Source: Parus major
Lineage: Eukaryota > Chordata > Aves > Passeriformes > Paridae
Length of the DNA: 64,000 nucleotides
Direction of reading: 5' to 3'
NCBI RefSeq assembly: GCF_001522545.3
Contig: NC_031770.1
Location: 8,273,321-8,337,320 of the forward strand
Position numbers and translations under genes: made by a program. The notes below the pieces were generated by a model. It worked only from the letters and a program-made list of their open reading frames with translations. It was not told where the DNA came from and did not search any database. Shown piece by piece: positions 1 to 12,066 of the stretch (positions are counted from its first letter, which is position 1; the number at the start of each line of letters is the position of its first letter).

Positions 1-723
1 TGAAAATTCTCATAATGGTATAAAGAGTGTTAGAGAAAAACAGTATTTCTGTGCTTTTCCTTTGGGGTGGGCACCGTTTCTTAAAAAAAAACTCCAAACA
101 ATCTCTTGGGGGACAACAACTGGTTTTGAGCAATTTGAATGATTTGAATGAATTTTGAGTGGGAAACATCAGCCACTACAAACGTGGAAATGTTGTCTAA
201 ACCTGGGATGTGCAGGCAGTACCAACCTTGTGATTCTTGCACTCAGCTTAGTCTCCCCTCTGTCCCTCTCAGCAACCAAAATTCTCACATGTTCCTGGAA
301 TAAGTCAGGGCATCTGATTTATTCTGTGGCATGTGTTTCACCTCAGCAACCCTTTCAGGCCCACAAATCCCAACAGATCAGAGGCTTCTCAGGCAGCATC
401 TCAGTTGCCTAAAGGGGAATTAAATGGAAATTTTCAGAATAAGGCACAGACCAACTTCAGGGAGAGATGGATAGACATTGGCAGACATCTTTCTGACCAT
501 TTCTTTGCCCAGTTTCAAGATCCCTCCAGTCATGAAATCCATCACAAGACAAAGCAAATTTCCAAAATAATATTAGTACATTTCTGCAGAGCTGTTACCC
601 ATGGCATTAGAGATATGGGTGGGACAGCTCCTGTCTTAGAGTCTATCAAAAATCTCAAGCTGCACATTGGCAGCAGTAACAGTGGAAGAGAAGAGGTCAT
701 CAGGGGGAAAAAATAAGGGAAGG
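1..723. other. Non-coding sequence, nothing recognised
   Basis: Unique sequence leading into the pentanucleotide array. The open frames here are at most 127 codons, begin at arbitrary ATGs and resemble no family I know. I see no repeat, promoter or splice-site pair that can be defended. Confidence 0.6.
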
Positions 724-1163
724 GAGAAGAGAAGAGAAGAGAAGAGAAGAGAAGAGAAGAGAAGAGAAGAGAAGAGAAGAGAAGAGAAGAGAAGAGAAGA
801 GAAGAGAAGAGAANNNNNNNNNNNNNNNNNNNNNNNNNNNNNNNNNNNNNNNNNNNNNNNNNNNNNNNNNNNNNNNNNNNNNNNNNNNNNNNNNNNNNNN
901 NNNNNNNNNNNNNNNNNNNNNNNNNNNNNNNNNNNNNNNNNNNNNNNNNNNNNNNNNNNNNNNNNNNNNNNNNNNNNNNNNNNNNNNNNNNNNNNNNNNN
1001 NNNNNNNNNNNNNNNNNNNNNNNNNNNNNNNNNNNNNNNNNNNNNNNNNNNNNNNNNNNNNNNAAGAGAAGAGAAGAGAAGAGAAGAGAAGAGAAGAGAA
1101 GAGAAGAGAAGAGAAGAGAAGAGAAGAGAAGAGAAGAGAAGAGAAGAGAAGAGAAGAGAAGAA
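724..1163. repeat. (GAGAA)n microsatellite containing an assembly gap
   Basis: A near-perfect 5-bp tandem array of GAGAA occupies 724-813 (90 bases) and 1064-1163 (100 bases), with 250 N between. The plus strand is all purine, so mirror-symmetric purine tracts able to form triplex DNA are present. The array is not in phase across the gap: position 813 is the third base of a GAAGA unit and 1064 is the second. An uninterrupted array would therefore need a gap length of 3 modulo 5, and 250 is an estimate, not a count. Long open frames of repeating EKRRE or SSLLF here are artefacts of the repeat. Confidence 0.97.
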
Positions 1164-3644
1164 CAATGCTATTGTGGGGGAAAGCATCCATTCAAGGCAG
1201 AAGGGTTGAAGCAGCCATAGTGAGGGCAAAGTAAATGGGGAATACTCTGTCTAGCTCTATTAACCTTAATTTTAATTCCTCTTTTCCATTTTTCAGCTTA
1301 AGTAAGCAAGCATATAGCCGTGTTTATATAATAGCTGGAGTAATGAAGATGGAATATACCAATTTTGGGCTAATTCTTGCCCTCAGGAGAGCACAGGCAC
1401 TGCAGCTGTGGCCAGCCCCTACCAAAAAGGAGTGGTGAGGAGACCAGCTCCTTGTATCTGACTTCCCATTACATCCTCACCAGGGACCACCATAGTTTAG
1501 CCCTTACAATAAATAGATGAGGTTAATTTTTCCATCTGTAGAGTTGGTTTAGCAGCTCTCAGCACTGGTTCAGTTGTGCTCCCACTGAAGTTAATGAAGT
1601 GATTTCCTTGAGAACAGCTGGACCCAAAAAGCCCATTTATAACCTTTCTCAGATATTGGAGTTTGTGTCTTGGGACCATCTTTTGTTCTCTTCCTATTTG
1701 ATATCTTCACCTTCCAGATCATAACAGGCAGGGTTTTCCTCAACCTTATCACAATGCTGTTACACACTTACAGCCATAATATCCCTTGATTTGGGGGCGT
1801 GGGAGAAACATGCAGCGTGCCACATTTGACCACATCCTCTGAAGCTGAGGTTGTGGTTGAGCTAATTATTTTCACGGCTGGAAGAGAACAGACAATGCTG
1901 CCTAAAGAGTGGGAAGATATGTGTTTGTGTGAGCCTGTGTTTGTGTGGTTATACCATCTGGGAAGAGCAGAGCCAGATATACTTCCCCTTGGCTTATTTA
2001 TTTTTAAAAATTTTATTTAATGTGCAAATCCTCAGTAAACATGCAAACGGTGAAGTCTCATTACTCTGCTGAGGTCCTGCATTTGTCTGAGGGTTGGAGT
2101 GCTGGGGACTGCATCCCTCTGCAGAAACCCAGCCCTCTGGAATTCCTCTTCTTCATTCCCCAACTGACTCTTTTTGCTTCTGTGGGCAGGGGGGAAGTTG
2201 CCCTTCCTCTGCATTTCTTGTTTTTGTTACACGAGCAGTGTGAGGTACCCTTTATTTATAATCTGAACGTTAGGGATGTTGGGCCAATCTGGTGCTTCCA
2301 GCTGGCTGAACACTTCCTAAAGCTTTGGATGCCAGATATAACGTAATTTATTGTGGAAAACAGTAGGGGAAATAACACTTCTCGCTATCAAAGGTTAATG
2401 TAGAATATCAGCAGCTCTTCAGCAAGGGTACATGTATTGTTGGATAGTCTGTGATTATGTGTCTCTTATCAAAATAGAAAAACAAATTGCTTTCCTTTTT
2501 GATGCTGCTGTTTAACCCCTTCTCTTTTCTCTCCTCTCCTTCAGTAATTTTAACTCCTTCACAGCATTTTGCAGTTTTCACAAGTTTCCTCAGGGAGAAA
2601 AAAAATCCATCGTACTTTGTTTGTTTGGCACGAAACTGAGCAAAATAAGGGAATTTTTTTTTTTCCTTTTGGCTTTGTTTTAACTAAAACATCCCTTTCT
2701 GTGCCAAGACAGAGCAAAACTGCTGAGTTAGCCAAGGCTATAAATTGAACTGGTCTTTTTACCTCTAGAAAATATTAAAGCATCCTTCTGCCGCTGAGCT
2801 GGCACTCGTTGCTGGATCAAGTGCTACTATTAACGGGAAATCAGGAAAGTACATCATCACTCCAGTCCTGTCATTACCAGAGGGTTTCACTGAACTACAG
2901 AGACAGGAAAGTGAGGCTGGGAAGACCAGAGAAAAATGGCACACTTTGAGCAAGGGAAGGGAAGCTTCAGACAAAGAACTTGGAGACACATTCTGCAAAG
3001 GTACCCAGCATGGAAGCAAGTGTCTGCCTTTAAACAAGATGTATTAAGTAAAGTGTCCCATTATTCTTCAAGTTTAGAGATAAACTGGTGAAGACTTTTC
3101 TAATGGGCTCATTTAATCAATTCTAGAAGATCTGAAACCTGCCAAGGCAAGATCGAGTCGGCCTGGAATCTAATGAGGTTTATTCTGCACCAAGGAAAAC
3201 CCCAAAGAGAGGTTTTATTGGCAACTTTTTTTTCTTCCCAATAGAGTAAGTTCTGTCTCAGAGATTCTTCTGCTTAAGAGAGTTTTTTTTTTAATAATCA
3301 GAAATGCACACTGAACTGCATTTATAATTGAATTAAAAAATATAATGGAAACATATAGAATAACAAGTTAGCAAATATTGTGGTTATTTAAGACATAAAT
3401 TTATTACTTGCTCTGAGTGTTGCCAGGTCAGTTGCCAGGAGCTGCTTTCTTCCTGTAAAGCCATGCTGAATTCACCAGGCCTTTTGTCATTAGAGCCATA
3501 AGGAGGACTTAGGTGAACATTTTTTTATAGTTCACAGTCTGGGCTGCATCTGACTTCCATTTCATGGGATAAAAAAAATGACAAATAATACATAAATTCA
3601 GTTTGGTTTGCTTTTCCTTTTCAAAGTTCTCTAGAGACCTGAAA
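1164..3644. other. Non-coding sequence with weak old-repeat traces
   Basis: No gene is supported. Around 1560-1610 a segment (CTCCCACTGAAGTTAATG) recalls a very old amniote interspersed repeat, but too little remains to name it. From 2769 to 3044 there is an ATG-less open frame that begins exactly after a pyrimidine-rich AG; it is treated as a weak exon candidate in the findings. The rest is AT-rich single-copy-looking sequence. Confidence 0.5.
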
Positions 3645-3740
3645 TAATCTTCCTGACACCCATGCAAGGTAAGCGTAGCTATCGAGTTTTACAGATGTGG
3701 AAACTGAGGCACAGAGAGGTTAAACAGTGTCATTTGAAGA
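3645..3740 (-). mobile_element. MIR-type (CORE-SINE) fragment
   Basis: The 37 bases at 3687-3723 match the core of the MIR SINE, read on its reverse strand, with one mismatch against the consensus as I remember it (GATGTGG for GATGAGG). The recognisable words are TTTTACAGATG, GAAACTGAGGC and ACAGAGAGGTTAA. The flank on the left (CACCCATGCAAGGTAAG followed by TAGCTATC) also fits the next part of MIR, so the element extends beyond the core. MIRs are non-autonomous, tRNA-derived SINEs mobilised by L2 LINEs and inactive since early amniote times. In birds they are few and usually badly decayed, so this degree of preservation is odd and could mean the copy was co-opted. Confidence 0.8.
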
Positions 3741-6700
3741 TGTAGGTGCCTAAAATGAAGCAACTTGACTCCACAATCCAAACAGCAGAAGCCCCAAGCT
3801 CCTGATTTCACTAGAAGACAGGGATGCTCAGGATATCCATGCAGCAGGGCCTGAATGGACGTGCTGGGATCTGCTGCAGGCCAAGTGTCCCCCAGGTATG
3901 GCTCCCCAGCTTGTGGTCAGGCCACTAGCCCAGAGCACTCCTGAGTCACTGTCAGGAGCTGCCTACACTTCCTAGCTCCATTTAGGATTTGGGAATCTGA
4001 CATTTTTACTGATATTTGCTCCCAATTTGCCTGCTCTTAGTCAAGTCTTAATTCTATACCTGATTTTTTTTTTTGTTCTTGTGTGAGAAGTCTCCTTAAT
4101 AGGCATGATCAACTTCACAAGAAAACCTCTTTAGCAACATAAAATACAATTTTGTTTTTGTTTCTTGGGATAGGCTTCCCTCTGAGAATTACTCACCAAG
4201 ACACATATTTGCTTTGCTCAGCACTATTCTAGTAGAAATATTTCTTGTTTATTTAGTCTTATGCACTGGTCTGTCATTCCCTTGTTGCTACAACACATTT
4301 GAGTAAGAGATTGAATCACCCAGGGAATCTGAGATTATGCCCAGAAGTTAAGCACTGATTTTAACTGTGTTTTTGGGGGGGCTCTGGCTAGAGTATCAGC
4401 ATATTCAATTTTTCAGCATGTCCTGAGCTCTGACCCTGTATAGAGCTGGGATTTTTCTGGGTGTCTGAAGGCAGAAACTCCTGTAGTTCACACCAAACAT
4501 TTCCAACCTGGAGATCCCAAGGAGCAGATGTACCTTTGAAACATTGGTTATTTTAACTGAGCACTTACTAGTTTGACTAATACAATTTCTCTCAATTCAT
4601 AGTCTCAGTAAATTAAACAATATTGAGCTACTATTTCACAATTCTTCAAAAGCCATCTATTCCCTAAGCTGCAGCAGAAAAGAATATTTCCTCGTCCCTC
4701 CCCCTAAACTGTTTTCAAAGGGGTTTCAAAAATCATTCAGATAATGTGACTTTAGTGCTGTGAAATTTTATCAAAGGGCACTCTTTCCCTGGACTCAGAT
4801 ATGAACATATTTTGCCAATCAGATAAAACTTCCCAAGCTTTTTTTCTAGCAGTATCTGTGGTTAACTTGAGCTTATTGCACTTTAAACGATTTTGTGGTA
4901 CAAATCATTTTTCATAGAATCTCTTTGTTATGTTGGGTGAACTCTGGAAAGATTATTTGCAAGAACATTTCCAGGAAATTTACAACACGGTGTAGTCTTC
5001 AATGAAATGAAAATTACTTAAGAAGGTTTTTCTTTAGATTAATAAAAGAGAGAATGTATAATGAAAAGGACTGATAGGGAAATATATAAGGATAGTAATA
5101 GGCAGAAGAAATACCGATTAAACAGAATAATGTCTGTATACCAACCCCCTCTCCATTTTAAATTGTATATATTATTTTAGCTGTTAGGAATCCATCCTTC
5201 CACCTTGTGAAGGCTGACAATTTTTACTCACAGCCTGAAGCTAAATACTGCAGTGCCTCAAAATGGAAGATGAAACAGGCCAACAGGTTTTCTTTGTCTT
5301 TTGAAAAAAATGGAATGTCATTTCTTCTCCCTCCCTCTCGTGTGTTCCTCTGCCCCCCCTCACTACATCCCTACTTTTATTAGCAGCTTTTCCTCCAAAA
5401 AAGCACTAGATGGTGCCCCTTTTCTTTGAGAGTGACAGAGCTGGATTCCCAAGGGACGTGCTGCCCTGCCGGGAAAAGCGTCGGACACAAAAACTTGGAG
5501 TGTCTCCTTGTCCCTTAATATAATTAGGAGCCCAATATAAGTCTCTTTTATGTCTTTCAAGTCTTCAAACCTGAACTAGATCCATCTTTAGGAGACACTC
5601 TTGTTCCTACCAGAAAATGAGTCATGACTTCAAGGGTTCATGGGCAGCAAAATAATTTGTAAAAAAGTGATTTTAAATCAAAAAGGAGAAGGACCAGGGT
5701 ATGTACCCTCGTCCCTGTTTCCAGTAGCCCAGCACTTGACATCAAAGAACATTTGCTGGAAAGAAAACTTTTCAAGTCACTGATCTTTAATTAGATGCTA
5801 GCTGGTCAGACTGATACTAATTTGTTAATTTTGTTGTGAACCTTAGCCTTTAACTGACCACTGAGCAGCTGTTTGTAAACAGAATTGATGTTGCATTTCA
5901 ATATTTCTTTCAAACATGGAATCTGGTCTAGCCTTGTGTTCTACGGGTTCTGTCAATTTATATCTTTATCAAAAAAAAAATTAGTAGTTATGTTCATCAA
6001 ATTGCTACCCAGCCTTTGAAATTGGAATAAATAATTGGCTAAAAGGATATTACCTGCCTGCATCTGTATTTTTTTTCTTCAAAATAACTGTTTAGCTGGT
6101 GCATGTCATCTTTGTATTTAGTCAGTCATTATATTCTAGACCTTAAACAGAAGAAACTGATAACATGCCATTGAAACAAATTCCAAATCAGCAACAAATA
6201 AAATGTTTGGATGCTAAGAAGGAAATTTGAGGCAGATATCTAACCTCTCATTGGGAAAACCCTAAAAATTAACTGAAAAAAGGACACTCCCTTTAATCTG
6301 TTTATTTACGCATTTGAAATGGCATAAAAATAATCATTCTTTGAAGTGACTCAAGATAAATTAGTCCAGGTTTGTCATTTCTTACTATTTTTGTAAATGG
6401 TCCTTAGAAAATTAGGTCCATTGGCATCTGGGAACAAAAATTCAACTGGGAAAAGAAGCTCTAATATGAAACAGAAAGAATTATTCCCATGCTCTGGCTG
6501 CCCTGTCATATGTCATGACATGTGGCAGGTTGACTGCTCATTAATTCTATTTATATCAGTATGATAATACACCCCACTGAGTACACATGTGTTAAAATAT
6601 TCATAAATTATGTTTAGTGCAAGCAGATATACATTACATGCCAAAAGAAGACTATTATTTAAAGACAAAACTGGTAAACAGTCAAACATGGGAAAGTCTT

Positions 6701-8094
6701 TTTAATGTTAGTCCAGTACGTTGTATATCATCAAACTCACATTTAATTGCCTTTCCTTGCAGACTCTGTCTCCAGCAATGCAATATCCAATGCACCTTTA
6801 TATTTTTAACAGCTTGCAAAAGAAGCAGCTTTTACTGAAAGTAATTGGAATTTCAGCAATTACTGTAAATGTCATATTATCTCAAAGCAGTAACTATAAC
6901 AATTTGAAATATTTAAAATGAAGCTTTACTTTGACCTGCACATATTTCAAGGTACTTTTACATAGTTTAAAGCTCTACTCTAAATACTAAAAAAAAATTA
7001 TTCAAATGCAGGCTATTTTTGAAGGGAAATGCAGTTTAGCCCCCAAAATAGGTAACAGTAAATTTTAGGCAAGAATTAGCCAAAAATAGTTAATCATCCT
7101 TGCTCAGGATATTTTATATTAGATATCTCTATCTCTATCAATATTTATATCTATATCTATATATGTTAAACTTTTAAAATGCCTCTTAAAACAATAAAGT
7201 GAAAAGTATGTTTTACAGGGAGCTAATTCTGCATAGAATGTGAAAGCAATCTCAGGATATAAACCAGATACATCTGTGTCTTAAAATCAGTTTGTTTGGC
7301 ATCAAAATTCTATGTGCAGTCAGTTTTAAATTTTTCCTTGCATTGGATCAGAATTATTAGACTATTTAGACTTTTATATTTTTTTTTTCCTGGCAAGAAA
7401 TCATTATGGATTATGTTAAATTCCTTTATTTTAAAATACTTTTGAAATGATGTGTTAAATTAAAAAAATGCATTTCAGAATTTCAGAAATTACCACAAAT
7501 TATTGTGGACTAATGGCATAGGTGTTAAAATCCCTGTAAGTTTAAAAATTATTAACAGAAGGTATGAAATAATACACATTTATATGCAGTTATTGTAATA
7601 GCAGTTCTCCTACTAAGAAAGCCCAAACCAAGCTGGTTTCGATATCCTGTCAGTGCTTCACGTTTGGAAAACAATTTCAAAACTTTTAAAAATATCAAAT
7701 GCTGTAGTGGGGGCAGAGAGAAGGGGGTTACTTCATGGTGAAAGTTCGAGGAGATATACAATGAGATTTGGAAATATATACATCACAAAAGACAAGTAAT
7801 TACCCTGTTTCTACTCAGTTTTAGGAGCCCTGAACAGGGGCAGGATGACGAGACTGACTCTAAAGCATGCATAGCTGCTCTAATCACAAAGCCATGCTAA
7901 TGTTTCTAGCAGCAGTGAAGCACAGTGACTTCTGACAAAGGATGAAAAGGGGGCACAGGGGCCATGATGTTACAAAGTCATCTCTTCAGCAGATTTGGTG
8001 GGAAAGATGGTTTGCCCAGGTGTTTTTTGGGCAAAAAATGTCACCCCTTGATTTTGGCTGCGCCGCCAAACTCACCAGCCCAGTTGATGGTTGT
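3741..8094. other. Non-coding sequence, simple repeats only
   Basis: AT-rich sequence with no supported gene. It holds a degenerate (ATCT)/(TATC) tract at about 7121-7165 and several short A or T runs. A segment at 6480-6640 with many AT-rich transcription-factor-like words may be regulatory, but nothing decisive is visible. Confidence 0.5.
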
Positions 8095-8470
8095 CCAGCT
8101 CAGTTTTAACCATCAGTGAAATGGTTGGAAAGGGTTGGGAATTTTCTCTTTCTTTGATTGAAAAGCCTGGCTTGAGGAAACCGAAAAGTTTCTGGTTTTT
8201 TTTCGCAGGCAGGTATCAGTTTCAAAGAAACTTTCATCAGAAGAGGTTTGTCAGCCATCGGATGGAATTTCTGGTCGAGACCAGGAGGAGATGGCAAAGT
8301 TGGAGTATCAGGTAGCGCCGTGATCGGTCAGGGCACTCACCTGGAATGTGGAAAATCAAGGTTCAGGCCTGGGGACTTGAACCTGAGATTTACAGAGTGC
8401 CCTGAACCAGGCTTTGGAGCTGTTTGCTCGCTGTGCATTTAACTGTTTATGTAAAGTGCTAGTGAGCAGG
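8095..8470. mobile_element. Ancient fold-back repeat with tRNA B-box-like arms
   Basis: The core is an imperfect palindrome. TCAGGGCACTC at 8328-8338 is the exact inverse of 8395-8405, and AGGTTCA at 8359-8365 is the exact inverse of 8378-8384. The two pairs are offset by about 5 bases, so one arm has an insertion. The inverse of 8374-8384 reads AGGTTCAAGTC, close to the RNA polymerase III B box (GGTTCRANTCC). Just upstream AAAGTTTCT (8185-8193) is inverted at 8226-8234. I remember a common turtle, crocodile and bird repeat with the same order of words (GCACTCACCTGG.ATGTGG, then GGTTCAAGTCC, then the inverse), so an old DNA transposon or tRNA-derived element is likely; its library name is not known to me. 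Confidence 0.6.
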
Positions 8471-11400
8471 AGATCTCGAGACCTGGTGTGTCCCCGATGT
8501 GTCGGACTGGACAAAGACCTGAGGCAGTCTGTGGGAAATGGGAGAAAGTGGCAAAGCAGGCAGCACTGTGTGCTTTAATTTCCCACCTTTTAGATACTGC
8601 CTGCTCATCTCTCATTCTTGTGTATAAAATTTAAAAAGTCTTGGTCCTGCTGAGGAACGGGGACATTTGTGAAATCTCATGATTTCACAAATTTGCAAAG
8701 TGCAAAACCTGCTTCTCCCATCCCACTGCTATCCTCTTTGCCATAGAAACTAATTTCAAAAATCCACTGAATTCCTGGGAGCAAACTGTGACTCATGTAA
8801 AATGATTTGTCAATTGCTGGAGAATTCACTGGATGTAAGGTTTCTTGTAAGTACAAAATTGCAGTCTCTTAATAAGACAGCTTTTAAAAATAAAACACTT
8901 TTTTAAATTTTAAAAAATTTTGTAATAATATAAGCAAGGCTTTTAATCTTGGTAATGTTAGTAGCAAATTATATACAACATCTAATTTTATCAGACAATA
9001 GCAGTTGTAGTTTTTATCTTCAAAACCAGGTTGTGAGTGCTTGAGGGGAATAACTCTTCACAGCAAAAGCTAAGTAAATTTTGTGTTGTCTTATGTTGCT
9101 GGCAGACAATCCTTTATTTAGTTCTTTTTTCTGTTTTGTTTTTTTTTTTTTTTCTCTTAAAAAATGAGTCATTTCATGCAGCAGTTTATTTAAATACAGA
9201 AAAAAAATCACATTAGAAAGATCTCTCATTATAAGCTTTCTGAAAGTTTGCTATGCACTTTCATGTAAAACTTGGCCTCAGTACAGAACTGCTGTACAAT
9301 CATTTTCATCTGAGATTTGAACATATTGGATGAACTAGAGCAGTTCTTTCTTCTATCCTGTCATTTTTTTCCCTTGGAAATGATGAGCATATGGCAACCA
9401 CCCTTACTGGATTCTCAAACAACAGGAGGGACCTTATTTCGATTCCTACATCCTGTCATCAGTGAATCCCATGATATTTTGCTCTTGCAAGGCTGAAGAT
9501 GTGATTCGCATTTGCCATAAGGACAGAGCTTAATGTGATGCCATTTTACCACAGGAGCCCTCAATCAGTTAATTAAACATGATATAAATCACTGCATGTA
9601 TTTGTAAAGTAAGATTAATATGGCAAAGTCAGAGTAATGAGGAATCCTCACCATTGTCTGAGTGTGAATCACTGATATGAAGATTACCCTTTTTGAAACT
9701 GGATATCTTTGAGTGGGTTTTGTTGGCTTAATCCCTCAGACTGCTTTGTGCAACTTGAAACCCAGACCTGTCATCTTTAGCCAAAATTTCAGCCATAACT
9801 TCCTCAGCTTTCACCCAATCATTTAAATCAGCATTCATAATACTTAGAAAGATCAAGCCTTTCAGCATACCACAAGGATTCTTCATACCACCTGGGACAC
9901 TGGCAACATGTTTAATAAATATTTCATTTCATCATGGAGATTCTTCTTTTGGTTTGTTTTTTTTTTTCCCCAGGGGATTTACAGGGGTACCCACAGCAGC
10001 ACATTCCATCACTATGGTCACTTAGGTTAACAGGATTAATAAAATGTTTTTTTCTTTCTTGAAATGTTGTGGGGTCTTGTTAAACTAGAGCAATTACAGA
10101 CACACAAAATAGGTGTTCTAGAAAGATCAGAGCCTCCTAAAGACAGCTCTCTAGGGTTCTGGAGCTCTATTTGAAAATCACTCCATTTACAAAATAAAGA
10201 TTTATAAACCCACACTTTGAAAATCCTGAGTTCAAGTAACGCTAAAGGCCTGATATTATTTCATATGGAATCCACTTTAGCCACTTCCTTTTGACACCCA
10301 ACTTTGAACCACTTTGCAGGAAGTCTCCTGATGGATGGGCACGCCGTGGCCCTACGTGCATCCCATGGCACTGTGTGTATCCTGTGCCATGGTGTCTTTC
10401 ATGGAACACTATTCTTTTGTTACAGAGCACCAGGCCTGCATTTTGCTGTTTTAAAACACCAGGCAGATCCTGCATATTGTAGGCAGCCTTGACCCTTTGT
10501 ATTTCAGTTAGGAATATGTAGGAGAGGAAAGAAAGAGGGAAGAAATGATGCTGTCCTTGTTCTTGGACTGAATTCTGTGTTCATCAGGGCAGTGAAGACA
10601 GGGGTCAGGGTAGAGGCAGATCCAATGAAAGGAAAAGGTGCCTCCTCAAACAGAACCCTGTGCTGGAGGTCTTACAGCATCTGAAGAGAGTCTCAGAAGC
10701 ATTATGCTATCAAAGGAGCTGGCAAGAGGCTAAGATACAGTCAGAATTCTTAAGTGCTTTCCAGTATTCATAGCCTTTACTCAGAAGATGCTTCCATCAG
10801 CTTGCAGCAGATCTCGATAGCCTCACTATGTGAACAGCACAAATGGTACTGGTTTAAAATGTTGGGGGGTGTCCCAGCTGGGATTGGGATGTCTGGGGGG
10901 TGATTAAGTGTCAGAAAAGTGAACTTCCATCTCCCAGCCCACAGGAGAAAATTCTGCCATTGTGACATCTGCTCCTTCACCTGAAAAAGGAGAAAAGTGA
11001 GAAAATACATGGGTGCTTTCTGCTTCTTCCAGTGCAGTCGTGGTGCTGGATGTCAAAGATCATGAGCAGAGAGTGCAGAAGTGCCTCCAAAAGGCAAGGG
11101 GGAAAGAGAGGTACTTGGATGCTGGTCCTTTTTCCCACGTTAGCAGCAGGAAATTGTCCGAGCAGACTGAGCGGTGGCTTTGGGTGCCACGTGCTCACAG
11201 ACTCTGACGTGCAGCTGATGGAGTCCATGCACCTCCAGATTTGTGTGGGGGCCTTTCAAGCTGCTGTTCTCTGCTCTGGAGCCTCTGCTTATTTTTCATT
11301 GATACCACACTTAAAGGCTTGACTCTGTAAGCCCTAAGCCAGGGTTTAGGAGCACACAGAGCTGGGCCCAAATGTCAGGAGCTTGTGTGGCTGTTAAAGA

Positions 11401-12066
11401 AGACCTGAAGAAGGCTGGAATTTTTTTGTCTGTCCTGATGGCCTTTAGAAAACCAGTAGATCCTGTGCAGCTGGAAGCACTGTCATTGCTGTTGGAGTTT
11501 TGAAAGGTCTGTATTTGCAAATGCATGAATGATGAAAGTAAAAAGCGTAACAGGAGAATCTGTGCTGTATTCATAACTTTTCTAAGCTGCAGGTGCTTAA
11601 ACATAAACACTCAAGATGTGATGATCTCCTTTCTGTGCTCTTCATTAAGTTAACACAGTCGAAATTGAAACTGAAGTGAAAAACTCTGTTACAGAATTGA
11701 GAGTTTCATTTCTGCTACTGTTTTTTTTTTTTCCTCTCATTCATATTCTTTTTTAGCTCACAAATTCAGATTTGCTTTGGATGCAGCAGTTAATAAACAT
11801 CATTGTGACACTGATTTGTGGATAACTATTTGAGATTTAGCCTAAAATTGTGCATAAATTACCTTACAATACGTTGGAAAATGGCCTGTTTAAAGAACTT
11901 CACTCTTCTATGATCACTGTCAATACAATTCTCATGGTAAAGATTGTTATTATACCAAAATGGCTATACCGAAAGGCTGTCAGGAAAAAGATGTGTTTTC
12001 CTTTGAAGTCTTACAAGTATCCATGTGTCTGTTAAGATGCAGGATTTTTGTCATAAATTGGTCAGT
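8471..12066. other. Non-coding sequence, no gene supported
   Basis: Single-copy-looking sequence. It contains a T-rich run near 9126-9156, an AT-rich segment at 9480-9680 with enhancer-like words, and a short perfect inverted repeat: CCATGGCAC at 10363-10371 against GTGCCATGG at 10384-10392. The open frame at 11013-11207 follows a pyrimidine-rich AG but matches no protein I recognise. Confidence 0.5.

Noticed and set aside
667..1209. Long open frames of repeating EKRRE (plus) and SSLLF (minus)
   Set aside because: Pure products of the 5-bp microsatellite and of N being read as open; not genes.
8045..8070. TTGGC...GCCAA as an NFI site
   Set aside because: Spacer is six bases, not the usual five; too weak to annotate.
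8359..8384. tRNA gene suggested by a B-box-like word
   Set aside because: No A box, no cloverleaf and no acceptor stem; it is part of an inverted repeat.
11029..11207. Exon-like frame after CTTCTGCTTCTTCCAG (VVVLDVKDHEQRVQKC)
   Set aside because: Good acceptor-like start but no matching donor of quality and no recognised family; chance is likely in 64 kb.
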